DNA of 17,214 nt from an uncultured Eubacteriaceae bacterium (GCA_947565475.1 CANOGI010000013.1:1-17214), one strand, 5' to 3'; shown: positions 8,304 through 16,640, numbered from the stretch's first letter. Notes: generated by a model not told the origin, from the letters alone. Translations and numbers: made by a program.

Positions 8304-9233
8304 TTAAAGCTCATTTTGTATAAGTTCGTCAAGAAAATTTCCTATGTCCATATTTAAAGCTTTTAGGGTTTTTATGATTATACTGTGTTTTGTAAATCCG
8401 GGAATTGTGTTTACCTCTATAAAGTAAACTTGTTCCTCCTTTACGATTAAATCCACATAGCAGAAGCCCTCGCACTCAAATATTTTAAAAACTTTTTTGG
8501 CTATGTCCTCAATCATTTTTCGAATAAACAGAGGGAGCGTTGAAAATTCAATTTTCGCTGTGGCGTCAACATATTTAGAGTTATAGTCGTAGAAACCGCC
8601 CTTTGGAGATATATCCAAAACCGGCATAACCTCTATGTTGTTATTTTTTTGTATAAGAACTATCGTTACTTCTTTTCCATCTATAAATTTTTCGATTAAA
8701 ACGTCGTCATTGTAATTTTTTATTATGCTTTCAGCGAGAGATTTAACGTCGTCTATATTTTCCGCCACGGAAATTCCTATGCTTCCGCCTCCGTTATTGG
8801 GTTTTACTATTACGGGGAAACCCAGTCCCTTGATTTTTTCCTCAAAGTCTGTTATACAGTCATCTTTTTTTATAAAAACGTCCTCACAGACAGGAACGCC
8901 GCTGTTTTTTAAAACCGCTTTGCATATATTTTTGTTCATACAGACAGCTCCTGACAGAACGCCGTTTCCTATTGAAGGAATGTTAAGGCAGTTTAAAAGA
9001 CCGGAAACAGAGCCGTTTTCCCCATCTCCGCCGTGAAGCAGGTTTATAACCAAATCAGGCGAGAAATCAATAAGTTCTTTTACCCATGAGGTGTTTTTTT
9101 CTTTCGGTACTATTATTGTGTTTATATCATATTTTTTTATATCAAGATATTTTATGATTTCCTCCGAGGAGCGGAGGGATATTTCCCTCTCAAAAGAAGC
9201 GCCGCCGGCTAAAATAGCGAGTTTTATTTTCAT
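8304..9233 (-). CDS. ddl: D-alanine--D-alanine ligase
   Basis: A 309-residue cytoplasmic ATP-grasp ligase making the D-Ala-D-Ala dipeptide for peptidoglycan precursors. The N-terminal motif GGASFEREISLRS carries the conserved catalytic Glu. LLHGGDGENGSVSG, VKPNNGGGSIG, EKFIDGKEVT and EVNTIPGFTKHS are the family's ATP-, metal- and substrate-binding motifs in order. The omega-loop region reads KGGFYDYNSKY; the Tyr is typical of D-Ala-specific enzymes rather than VanA-type D-lactate ligases. The usual YTGSG is replaced by SIGNG and PGMT by PGFT, both mild divergences. The ATG overlaps the upstream GalT-family stop by 4 bases and has only a distant AAGGAA, so translation may depend on coupling. 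Confidence 0.92.
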   Translation of the reverse strand: MKIKLAILAGGASFEREISLRSSEEIIKYLDIKKYDINTIIVPKEKNTSWVKELIDFSPDLVINLLHGGDGENGSVSGLLNCLNIPSIGNGVLSGAVCMNKNICKAVLKNSGVPVCEDVFIKKDDCITDFEEKIKGLGFPVIVKPNNGGGSIGISVAENIDDVKSLAESIIKNYNDDVLIEKFIDGKEVTIVLIQKNNNIEVMPVLDISPKGGFYDYNSKYVDATAKIEFSTLPLFIRKMIEDIAKKVFKIFECEGFCYVDLIVKEEQVYFIEVNTIPGFTKHSIIIKTLKALNMDIGNFLDELIQNEL

Positions 9234-10171
9234 TGTTTTATATCAATTCCTTTCAAAACCTCGGTGGATTTTTCAGGCAGAACGGAATTTATATAACATC
9301 CCGTCGAGAACTCAAATCCCGCCATATGTCCTATTCTTGGGATTATTTGTATATGAAAGTGAGTATACTTCTCAAAACAATCGTTTTCTGACAATGTTTT
9401 TGGCGAGTTGAAGAAACATATGTTATAGGATATACCTTGATATAATGAGGCGAGCCTTTTTACGCAATTTCTTATTAATTTTCCCATATCAGACGCTTCT
9501 TTGTCGTTAAAGTTTATGATATTTGATGTATGTTTTTTAGGTATTATGTACATTTCATAAGGGAATTTAGCGTCTGTGGGAACATAAGCCATAAAACTGT
9601 CGTTTTCTTCTATAACTTGCTCTTTAAGTGTTTCTTTCAAATCGCAGAAATAACATTTGCCGTTCTCGTTATAATATTTACGCAGAACATTAAGCACATT
9701 TTGATACTTTGGAGGAATAACCGATAAAGAAGCAATTTGCCAATGAGAGTGTGACTGGCTAGCCCCGGCGTCTATTCCGTCGTTTTTGAACGTTTGTATA
9801 TATACGGTTTTATTATCATCTTGTAAAACTTTTACACGTTCTCTTATCGATTTTATTACCTCAGCCATATGTTCATCCGTAAACTGATATAATCTTTCAT
9901 CGTGATTCGCTGTGTCTATTAATACGTCGTGTATACCGTAATGGGTTGGGTCATTTCTTGATATAAAAGGATATTTGTTAGGAACAATTCTTATTCTTTT
10001 ATCTTCTGTTGAGAAAACCTCTTTTGGCGTCATAGAACTGTTTTCGGGACAGAAAGGGCAAAATTCCTTTGGAGTCGATGTTACATGAAGTTTTTTGAAG
10101 TTCTGTGGTCTTTTCGCGCGTTCCTCAGCGAAAAATATTAATTCTCCCGTTAAAAAGCATTGTCTGACCAT
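9230..10171 (-). CDS. GalT/HIT-family nucleotidyltransferase (galactose-1-phosphate uridylyltransferase-like)
   Basis: A 313-residue protein of the GalT branch of the HIT superfamily. CPFC (Cys38, Cys41), His90 and His141 match the four zinc ligands of GalT. HSHWQ (141-145) matches the catalytic HxHxQ, with His143 as the expected nucleotidylated nucleophile; GalT normally has HPH, so Ser142 is a difference. VPNKYP near 63-68 is also typical of the family. The second HIT repeat contains CYFC and HFHIQIIPR. Family members include GalT, ADP-glucose phosphorylase-like and Ap4A phosphorylase-like enzymes, and the HSH variant with the short length leaves the substrate open. AGGT/GGAGGT (10178-10183) precedes the ATG. 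It overlaps ddl by 4 bases, an unexpected partner for a Leloir-pathway enzyme. Confidence 0.82.
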   Translation of the reverse strand: MVRQCFLTGELIFFAEERAKRPQNFKKLHVTSTPKEFCPFCPENSSMTPKEVFSTEDKRIRIVPNKYPFISRNDPTHYGIHDVLIDTANHDERLYQFTDEHMAEVIKSIRERVKVLQDDNKTVYIQTFKNDGIDAGASQSHSHWQIASLSVIPPKYQNVLNVLRKYYNENGKCYFCDLKETLKEQVIEENDSFMAYVPTDAKFPYEMYIIPKKHTSNIINFNDKEASDMGKLIRNCVKRLASLYQGISYNICFFNSPKTLSENDCFEKYTHFHIQIIPRIGHMAGFEFSTGCYINSVLPEKSTEVLKGIDIKQ

Positions 10172-10283
10172 TTATTTACCTCCGTTTATTATGTGAAAAC
10201 ACTAAAAAAATCAAATTTTTTTAAACTTATTATGGATTTTTAAAATATTAAAAAAAGCGCTTAAATATGGATTTTAGCTTTAT

Positions 10284-10474
10284 TTTTTAACCGACAGAGG
10301 AAGTCACCCGCTGAGGGGTACTTACTCTTGTATTCATGGGGAGTGCAAGCCAGTTTGCAAAGGCGAGCAGCAAAACGAAGTTTTGCGACCAGCCTCACTC
10401 TGAATACAAAGGCTAATACTTTTGCCGTTGGTCACGAGAATTTTTGTTATGCAAAAATTCAAGTAGTCTTGACA
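10284..10474 (+). repeat. Large structured repeat, copy 2 (full length)
   Basis: Located in the 376-bp gap between the GalT-family gene and the solute-binding protein gene. It starts TTTTTTAACCGACAGAGG and ends GTCTTGACA. Pairings: TTGTATTCA (10328-10336) with TGAATACAA (10401-10409), perfect; GAGTG (10341-10345) with CACTC (10396-10400); GCAAAAC-GAA-GTTTTGC; and GAATTTTTG (10438-10446) with CAAAAATTC (10452-10460). The closing stem TAACCGAC with GTTGGTCA has one G-U wobble and one mismatch. The left edge is 112 bp upstream of the GalT-family start. The remaining gap sequence is AT-rich, and I see no clear promoter in it. Confidence 0.87.
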
Positions 10475-10547
10475 ATAGGGTTTAAAGTGTTACGGCGAAA
10501 TTCATACTTATTATGCTGATTTTAGGGTTTTCAAATAAGTTTAATAA

Positions 10548-12158
10548 TCAGTGTTTATTTATATACCATTTTTGTATATCATTATATATATTATCCGCTG
10601 TGGGATTTTTAAATCCGTTTATATTTTTATCTGTTAAAACCGCCGAGTATTTAAAACAAATGCCGACGCAGGGAATTTCCCTGTCTATAAATTTCTGAAG
10701 CTCATCCTGAGTTAATCTAAAATCCTCGTCGTTCCCGACTGTTTCTAATTTATCTAAAAGGGCGTCAACCTGTGTGTTTGAGTAATTGCATAAATTTATC
10801 CCCGCCGTTATTGAGGCGCTTGATAGAAAAGGTTTTAGCTCACCAAGCTTTGAAAGCCGAACGCCACCTATAAACATATCAAAATTATCGGTTTTCAGAA
10901 GATTTTGATAAGCGTCAAAATTTTGCTTGTTTACGGTAACGTCAAAACCTATTTGATTTAATCTGTCAGCTATTATTGACGCCGCCTCGCACCGTGACTT
11001 GTTTTCTGAGTTTACGAGTATGGAGAACTTTAGTTTATCTTTAGTATAGCCCGAGTTTTCGATTATTTCCGCCGCAGCCTCAAGGTTATAATCAGGCGGG
11101 GTTATGTCTTTTGAGTAATACCACATATGGGGATTTATGGGCAGGTGGCTTTTTACCCCATGGTTTAAGTAAACATTTTCGGTCAACTCATCCAAAGGAA
11201 CCGCTAATGAAATTGCCTGACGCAGATTTAAACCGCTTAACTGAGGGTTTTTGAAATTAAATCCTAAAAACTCAAAATCATTTGTGTCATATTCGGTTAT
11301 ATTTATTTCTTTTCCCGCGCTGAATTTTCCCCATTCGCTTACGTCAGACTGTATAGCTCCTGTTACGGACTGCTCGAAGGCGTAAAGGTCGGTTTCTCTG
11401 CTGTCGGTTATTAAAGCTGAGATTTTATCTATATAGGGGCTTCCGTTTATTCCCTCGCACTTCTCTAAAAGAAGCTCATGAGCTAACTGATAAGATGAGA
11501 ATTTAAAACTTCCGCTTCCTAATGGACGCATATTAACGTCGCTGTCAAGGTTTGTTTTTCCGTTGTAATAATCAGATGATATAACGGGGAAACATAGGTT
11601 GTATATAGAATAATAAAAAGGTTTTGTAAGTTTTATTGTTATAGTGTTTCCGATATTTGAGTATGAGGAAACGTTTACAAGAGCGTCTTTATACAGTGAT
11701 TTATCACCTTGAGCCTTTATTATGTTCAGTGAGAAAATAACGTCGTTTGCCGTTATAGCCCCTCCGTTATGCCATTTTAAGCCATCTTTTATTTTTATTG
11801 TCAGAGTGTCGTTTAAGAATGAGTAACTTTCGGCTATGTTTGGAATAATTTTTCCTGTTTTATCTTTTTTAAATAGAGGCTCGAACATTATTTTTAAAAT
11901 CTTGTCAACTGTTATATCCTCATTTATCAAAGGGTTTAAAGATTTTGGCACACGCATTGAAAGTTTAAGAGTTCCACCGTATTTGGGAGAGGAATTAGCT
12001 GATTTGTCAGAATCGGTTTCGTCCTCGCTCGTCTTTTCTGTGATATTTTCATCAGTGTCTATTGGCTCTAAGTCATATTCGGATTTTTCTCCATTGTCTG
12101 TACAGCCGGAGAAAAGTATTGTAATAATAGTCAGTGTAACGAGTAAAAAAGATTTCAT
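10548..12158 (-). CDS. Family 5 extracellular solute-binding lipoprotein (oligopeptide/nickel ABC type)
   Basis: A 536-residue lipoprotein of the SBP_bac_5 (OppA/DppA/NikA) family, which captures peptides or related solutes outside the membrane for an ABC importer. The signal sequence ends in the lipobox LFSGC with acylated Cys19. An acidic, low-complexity tether follows (residues 20-58, rich in D, E, S, T). Family features are YGGTLKLSM, SLNPL, the WHNGGAITANDVIFSLN block near residue 130, and GSGSFKF. No permease or ATPase genes adjoin it, so it is an orphan component or serves a transporter elsewhere. GGAGG at 12165-12169 is a good SD that falls within an inverted repeat. It lies between two transcription units and appears monocistronic. 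The ligand cannot be told from the sequence. Confidence 0.9.
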   Translation of the reverse strand: MKSFLLVTLTIITILFSGCTDNGEKSEYDLEPIDTDENITEKTSEDETDSDKSANSSPKYGGTLKLSMRVPKSLNPLINEDITVDKILKIMFEPLFKKDKTGKIIPNIAESYSFLNDTLTIKIKDGLKWHNGGAITANDVIFSLNIIKAQGDKSLYKDALVNVSSYSNIGNTITIKLTKPFYYSIYNLCFPVISSDYYNGKTNLDSDVNMRPLGSGSFKFSSYQLAHELLLEKCEGINGSPYIDKISALITDSRETDLYAFEQSVTGAIQSDVSEWGKFSAGKEINITEYDTNDFEFLGFNFKNPQLSGLNLRQAISLAVPLDELTENVYLNHGVKSHLPINPHMWYYSKDITPPDYNLEAAAEIIENSGYTKDKLKFSILVNSENKSRCEAASIIADRLNQIGFDVTVNKQNFDAYQNLLKTDNFDMFIGGVRLSKLGELKPFLSSASITAGINLCNYSNTQVDALLDKLETVGNDEDFRLTQDELQKFIDREIPCVGICFKYSAVLTDKNINGFKNPTADNIYNDIQKWYINKH

Positions 12159-12161
12159 ATA

Positions 12162-12178
12162 TAACCTCCAATAGGTTA
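12162..12178 (-). promoter_or_regulatory. Inverted repeat overlapping the SD of the lipoprotein gene
   Basis: On the mRNA, UAACCU (12178-12173), loop AUUGG, then AGGUUA (12167-12162). The stem takes in the AGG of the GGAGG SD, so it could mask the ribosome binding site. The stem is only 6 bp, so regulation is an inference. Confidence 0.4.
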
Positions 12179-12242
12179 CGGCTGTAATTATTCAGTCGTT
12201 AATTTACTGTAATACAAGTAAGTTTTAAAAAAATTTGATATA

Positions 12243-12283
12243 CTCAGGACGTCTTTTTATTGTTTAGCGTTTAAAATCCTGAG
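12243..12283. terminator. Candidate hairpin terminator after the lytic transglycosylase gene
   Basis: CTCAGGA (12243-12249) pairs with TCCTGAG (12277-12283) in the 141-bp gap downstream of the transglycosylase stop. Its loop contains TTTTTATTGTTTAGCG, which resembles the arm of the second repeat family. There is no strong T-run, so the terminator call is weak. Confidence 0.35.
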
Positions 12284-12299
12284 AATTGCCATAATAGTT

Positions 12300-12872
12300 T
12301 TAATTTATGAATGGAAGTTTTAAAATATATTTATAAAATGTCATTGCTGAGTTTACTTTTTTTACATAATCTTTTGTTTCCTTAAAAGGAATTTCCGACA
12401 ATGTTTTTCCGTCTTTCGAGTATCTCTCGTCGGAAAGCCATTTTGATATATTGCCGCTTCCGGCGTTGTAAGCCGCTAAAACAAGAGTATTGTCCTTATA
12501 TGTTTCTTTTAACCACGATAGGTACCAACATCCTATATGGATATTGAGATCAGGGTCAAATATTTTATTGTAGTCGTAATTTTCGATTTTTTCTTTTGAG
12601 TTTGCCCAATCGGCGGTACTTTCCATAATCTGCATAAGTCCTCTCGCTCCTTTTGGGGAGACCTCGTTCTTGTCGAAGCCGCTTTCGGTATTTATTACGG
12701 CGTAAATAAGCTCTTCAGGCAAATTATATTTTTTTGAGTATTTGCTTATAATTTCCGAGTATTTTACAGGATAAAGGTATAAAACAGAGCACATAACGAA
12801 CAATATTATGAAAATAAAGATGATAATTGTTTTTACATATGGGAAATATCTTTTTTCCGGCACATTTTTCAT
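12300..12872 (-). CDS. Membrane-anchored soluble lytic transglycosylase (SLT, family 1)
   Basis: A 190-residue protein that cleaves the MurNAc-GlcNAc bond of peptidoglycan, forming 1,6-anhydro ends. Residues 1-14 are charged and cytoplasmic; residues 15-35 form one hydrophobic membrane anchor, placing the catalytic domain outside. INTESGFD carries the catalytic Glu63. GARGLMQIM and AAYNAGSG are the next two SLT signature blocks, and KETKDYVKKV near the C-terminus completes the goose-type lysozyme-like fold. The length is typical for the small Clostridia form found near polA-coaE. GAGGAG (12881-12886) is 8 bases before the ATG. It is separated from coaE by a 492-bp repeat-filled gap, so it probably has its own promoter. 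Confidence 0.92.
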   Translation of the reverse strand: MKNVPEKRYFPYVKTIIIFIFIILFVMCSVLYLYPVKYSEIISKYSKKYNLPEELIYAVINTESGFDKNEVSPKGARGLMQIMESTADWANSKEKIENYDYNKIFDPDLNIHIGCWYLSWLKETYKDNTLVLAAYNAGSGNISKWLSDERYSKDGKTLSEIPFKETKDYVKKVNSAMTFYKYILKLPFIN

Positions 12873-12956
12873 TAACGCATCTCCTCATTTTTTATTATAG
12901 TCAGCAAATCTAAAAATAAGCGAGTTTGACAATCGAAAATTATTTCTTATACGCAT

Positions 12957-13158
12957 ATTTTTAACCGACAGAGGAAGTACAATGCTTATTAAGCGGGGGT
13001 ACTTCCTCTTGTATTCAGGGGGGAGTGCAAGCCAGGTTGCAAGTGAGAGCAGCAAAACGAAGTTTTGCGATCAGCCTCCCACGGAATACAAAGGCGAATA
13101 CTTTCACCGTCGGTTACGATGAGAATTTTTGTGTAACAAAAATTCGAGTAGCCTTGAC
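12957..13158 (+). repeat. Large structured repeat, copy 3 (best folded copy)
   Basis: In the 492-bp gap between the transglycosylase gene and coaE. Pairings visible: closing stem TAACCGAC (12962-12969) with GTCGGTTA (13109-13116), perfect; GAGGAAGTAC (12971-12980) with GTACTTCCTC (12999-13008), perfect, enclosing GCTT-ATT-AAGC (12984-12994); and TTGTATTC (13009-13016) with GAATACAA (13084-13091). Inside are a TGCAA/TTGCA hairpin and GCAAAAC-GAA-GTTTTGC. Outside the closing stem is GAATTTTTG (13123-13131) with CAAAAATTC (13137-13145). It ends CCTTGACA and is directly followed by copy B of the second repeat family. Its left edge is 85 bp upstream of the transglycosylase start. Confidence 0.9.
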
Positions 13159-13258
13159 ACCATAGCGATTAGCGGGATTTTTAGTGTAAAACGATAAAAT
13201 AATTGATTAATATATCAAGTTTATTTATATGTTTTTTATTGTTTCGCTATAGCTGACT
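13159..13258. repeat. Second repeat family, copy B, abutting the large repeat
   Basis: The left part (CCATAGCG, TTTTTAGTGTAAAACGATAAAAT) and right part (GTTTATTTATATG, TTTATTGTTTCGCTATAG) align in order with copy A at 4264-4373. The outer ends CCATAGCG and CGCTATAG are inverted repeats. The inner arms are less perfect than in copy A. The left end begins where copy 3 of the large repeat stops. Confidence 0.55.
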
Positions 13259-13275
13259 ATACAAAAGTCTGTATA

Positions 13276-13308
13276 AAAAATAAAACGGTATTTATGTTTT
13301 TACGTTTT
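13276..13308 (-). terminator. Possible AT-rich terminator after coaE
   Basis: Read on the minus strand, AAAACG (13308-13303), a 15-base loop, then CGTTTT (13287-13282), followed by ATTTTTTAT. The stem is short and GC-poor, but the U-rich tail and its position 57 bp after the coaE stop suggest termination. Confidence 0.35.
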
Positions 13309-13364
13309 TATCAAAATTGATTCGTATTTTGTCTTATGGAATACTTATAGCGGACAGATGCCGA

Positions 13365-13958
13365 TTATGATTTTAAATGTTTGAGAACCCTGTTTTTTAG
13401 TTCTGGAAGGGAAATATCGCCGTTTTCTATAATAACGTCGGCGAGAGCAATGAGCTCTTTTTGAGGTCTTTGATTTTTAAGGCGGTTTTTAGCGTATTCC
13501 AAATCAACTTTATCACGTTTTACTATTCTGTCAAGAAGTATGTTTTCGTCGGCGTAGACAACCCACATCTCGTCCGATATATAGTTTAAGCCTGTCTCTA
13601 TTAAAAGGGGGGCGTCTATAACTATAAACTTATATTTATCTGTTTTTTTTGATATGTTGTCTATTTCATCGGATATTTTTCGCAGAATATATTTTAAGCT
13701 TATTTCGTTTAAAATTTTTAATTTATGTGAATCGGAAAATACTTTTTTCCCAAGTTTCTTTCGGTCTATCTCACCGGAGGCGGAAAGAATATCATTTCCG
13801 AAAGCTTCTTTTATCTCATTATACGTATCAGTTCCTTTTCTCATATTTTTATGAGCGATTTTGTCAGAGTCTATTATATATCCGCCGTATTCGGAAAGAA
13901 TCTCACAGACGGAGCTTTTCCCACTTCCTGAGTTTCCGGTTAATCCTATTATTTTCAT
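13365..13958 (-). CDS. coaE: Dephospho-CoA kinase
   Basis: A 197-residue kinase that phosphorylates the 3' hydroxyl of dephospho-CoA, the last step of coenzyme A synthesis. The N-terminal P-loop is GLTGNSGSGKSS. IDSDKIAH and IDAPLLIETGL are the substrate and lid motifs of the family, and NRLKNQRP is the conserved C-terminal segment. ATG 13958 gives the usual MKIIGLTG start, although the AAGGA at 13974-13978 is 15 bases away. In-frame TTG 13973 and GTG 13970 sit too close to that SD. It follows the polA stop directly (18 bp with this start), so it is co-transcribed and perhaps translationally coupled, a common order in Firmicutes. Confidence 0.93.
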   Translation of the reverse strand: MKIIGLTGNSGSGKSSVCEILSEYGGYIIDSDKIAHKNMRKGTDTYNEIKEAFGNDILSASGEIDRKKLGKKVFSDSHKLKILNEISLKYILRKISDEIDNISKKTDKYKFIVIDAPLLIETGLNYISDEMWVVYADENILLDRIVKRDKVDLEYAKNRLKNQRPQKELIALADVIIENGDISLPELKNRVLKHLKS

Positions 13959-13976
13959 AATTTTACGCACCAATCC

Positions 13977-16640
13977 TTATTTTGCCTCATACCAGTCGTG
14001 TCCCTCATGTATATCAACCTCAAGAGGAACTTTCAGAGAAACCGCCGTTTCCATTTCTTCTTTTAAAATTTTTTTGACTGTTTCTTTTTCATTGTTATAC
14101 GCCTCGATTAAAAGTTCGTCGTGAACCTGTAAAATAAGTTTTGATTTAAGGTTTTCTTTTTTTAATCTGCCATATACTTTAAGCATAGCTATTTTTATTA
14201 TATCCGCCGCTGTTCCTTGGATTGGCATATTCATAGCCACTCTCTCGCCAAAAGACCTTTGCGTGAAATTTGATGAGGAAAGTTCGGGGATATTTCTTTT
14301 CCTGTTGTAAAGAGTTCTTGAGAAACCGTATTTTTTAGCCTCAGCAACTGAGTCCGTCATATATTTTTTTATATTGGGATATTTTTTGAAATAACTCTCT
14401 ATATAAGAATCGGCTTCTTTTTTTGTTATTTTTAAATCACGGCTTAAACTGAAAGCGCTTATACCATATATTATACCGAAGTTTACCGCTTTGGCGCTGC
14501 TTCTTTGAAAAGGCGTAACGTCTGAGAAAGGCACTCCGAATACCTGGGAGGCCGTTAATCGGTGAATATCAGCTCCGTCTTTAAAAGCGTTTATCAATGT
14601 TTCATCGTCGGCTATATGAGCGAGAATTCTCAGTTCAATTTGTGAATAATCCCCGTCTATAAAAACAAAATCTTTTTCCGGCACAAAAACCTTTCGGAGT
14701 TTTTTACCTTCCTCTATTTTTATAGGGATATTTTGAAGGTTAGGTTCTGTACTGCTTATTCTGCCTGTCGCTGTTATAGCCTGATTAAAAGTTGAGTATA
14801 CTCTTTTTGTTTTTTCGTCGATGACACTTAGAAGCCCGTCTGCATAGGTTGATTTTAACTTTGAGTATGTTCTGTAGTCAAGCACGTTGTCTACTATAGA
14901 CTCTCCTTTTAAATTTTCAAGTACATCAGCTGATGTTGACCAGCCGGTTTTTGTTTTTTTGCCGCCTTTATAGCCCAATTTCTCAAATAATATTATTCCG
15001 AGCTGTTTTGGGGAGTTTATATTAAATTCCTCTCCGGCGAGACTATATATTTCTTTTACAAGAAAATCAATTTTTTCGGAAAGTTCAGCACTGTATTCAG
15101 AAAGTTTATCCCCGTCGGTTTTTATCCCCGTCAGTTCCATATCGGCGAGGACAAATATAAGAGGAAACTCTATATTGAAATAGAGGTTTTCCTGTCCGTT
15201 TTCTTTTAACTCTTTCTCCATTATTTCTTTAGCCCTGAAAGATATGTCAGAACTTTGACAGACGAATTTAATAAACTCATTCGGAGAGAGAGATGAGATT
15301 TTTATCCTGCTTTTCCCTTTCCCCAAAAGCTCCTCTTCGGAAATATATGTTTCGTTTAAAAAGTTTTTGGCTATATCGTCGTAATTATATGTTTCTCTTG
15401 TTGAGTCAAGAATATATCCCGCGAGCATTGTGTCAAAAATCAAATTTTTAAGCTGTATATTATGGCGGGTGAGAATGTGAATGTCTTTTTTAGCGTCATG
15501 GGCTATTTTAGGATTCTCTCCAGCGAAGAAGTCTTTTGACATATGAAAAAGCTCATTTTCCGAAAGGTTATCGTTTACGCATATAAAAGTCCCCCTGTCT
15601 TCCTCACATGAGAAAGATATTCCTATAATTTTATTGTTTTCGCTTTTATCTATAACTATATGATAAGCGTATTCAATCCAAGGATTTATATTTATAAAAA
15701 ATTGTTTGGCCTCAGCCTTTTTTGTAATAAGTGTATAATTGGGAGTATCGTTATTCTCAAATGATGTCTCGTTTAGACTGAACCGATGATACATACTTTT
15801 AAACTCAAGGCGGCGTATCTCCGAATAAGCGTCGTCGTTAAAAATATTTGTAAGTCTTGTTTCCTCAAGATTAAAATCTATTTCGGCATTTGTTATTATT
15901 GTGACAAGCTCTTTGCTTAAAAGCGCCTGTTCTTTATACAGCTCTAAGTTTTCAGAGGCTTTTTTGGGTTTTATTTCAGACGCGTTTTTTATGGCGTTTT
16001 CAACGGTTTTGTACTGAGATATTATTTTAAGCGCTGTTTTTTCACCTATGCTCGGAACACCCGGAACATTGTCAGAAGTATCCCCCATTAAGGCTTTAAC
16101 CTCTATAAATTCTGTCGGGGTAACGCCGTAACGCTCAATTACGTCCTTTAACAGATAATCTTCTATTTCTGTTTTTCCGCCTTTTGTTTTAGGTATTCTT
16201 ATTTTTATTGTGTCTGTGGCGATTTGCAGAAGGTCACGGTCACCGGAAACAACTATTGGGATAAGTCCCTCGGCCTCTGTTTTTTTTGCTATTGTTCCAA
16301 GTATATCGTCCGCTTCATACCCCTCTTTCTCATATATCTTAATATTCATTTTATTAAGAATGTTTTTTAATATGGGCATCTGCGTGGCGAGCTCATCAGG
16401 CATACCTTTTCTTGTGCCTTTATATTCCTTATACTTAATGTGGCGAAAGGTAGGCGCCTTTAGGTCAAAGGCTACCGCCGCGAACTTAGGGTTCTCGTCG
16501 TCAATGAGTTTAAATAATATATTTAAAAAGCCGTATACCGCATTTGTAAACTCACCGTTTTTATTAGTAAGGAGAGGTACACCGTAAAAAGCTCTGTTTA
16601 TTATACTGTTTCCGTCTATTATCAAAATTTTATCGGACAT
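13977..16640 (-). CDS. polA: DNA polymerase I
   Basis: An 887-residue family A polymerase for Okazaki fragment processing and repair. The N-terminal 5'-nuclease domain, about 1-290, has LIIDGNS, EADDILGT, VSGDRDLLQ and GDTSDNVPGVPSIGEKTA. The middle domain, about 310-480, keeps the exonuclease fold (AHDAKKDIHIL), but the usual DxE metal motif (FDTET) reads AYHIVID. Proofreading is therefore probably lost, as in Bacillus-type Pol I. The polymerase domain is intact: motif A DYSQIELR near 664, motif B RSSAKAVNFGIIYG near 710, and motif C QVHDELL near 837. The start at 16640 (MSDKILIIDGN) has GGAGGA 4-5 bases upstream and matches the family N-terminus; the longer frame from 16730 adds 30 residues that do not match. 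coaE follows directly. Confidence 0.96.
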   Translation of the reverse strand: MSDKILIIDGNSIINRAFYGVPLLTNKNGEFTNAVYGFLNILFKLIDDENPKFAAVAFDLKAPTFRHIKYKEYKGTRKGMPDELATQMPILKNILNKMNIKIYEKEGYEADDILGTIAKKTEAEGLIPIVVSGDRDLLQIATDTIKIRIPKTKGGKTEIEDYLLKDVIERYGVTPTEFIEVKALMGDTSDNVPGVPSIGEKTALKIISQYKTVENAIKNASEIKPKKASENLELYKEQALLSKELVTIITNAEIDFNLEETRLTNIFNDDAYSEIRRLEFKSMYHRFSLNETSFENNDTPNYTLITKKAEAKQFFININPWIEYAYHIVIDKSENNKIIGISFSCEEDRGTFICVNDNLSENELFHMSKDFFAGENPKIAHDAKKDIHILTRHNIQLKNLIFDTMLAGYILDSTRETYNYDDIAKNFLNETYISEEELLGKGKSRIKISSLSPNEFIKFVCQSSDISFRAKEIMEKELKENGQENLYFNIEFPLIFVLADMELTGIKTDGDKLSEYSAELSEKIDFLVKEIYSLAGEEFNINSPKQLGIILFEKLGYKGGKKTKTGWSTSADVLENLKGESIVDNVLDYRTYSKLKSTYADGLLSVIDEKTKRVYSTFNQAITATGRISSTEPNLQNIPIKIEEGKKLRKVFVPEKDFVFIDGDYSQIELRILAHIADDETLINAFKDGADIHRLTASQVFGVPFSDVTPFQRSSAKAVNFGIIYGISAFSLSRDLKITKKEADSYIESYFKKYPNIKKYMTDSVAEAKKYGFSRTLYNRKRNIPELSSSNFTQRSFGERVAMNMPIQGTAADIIKIAMLKVYGRLKKENLKSKLILQVHDELLIEAYNNEKETVKKILKEEMETAVSLKVPLEVDIHEGHDWYEAK

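Noticed and set aside
8304..9233. VanA/VanB-type D-Ala-D-lactate ligase
   Set aside because: The omega-loop has the Tyr of D-Ala-specific ligases, and there are no vanH or vanX neighbours.
10184..10219. Minus-strand TTGATT/CATAAT promoter for the GalT-family gene
   Set aside because: The spacer is only 15 bases and the implied start would fall within the ribosome binding site.
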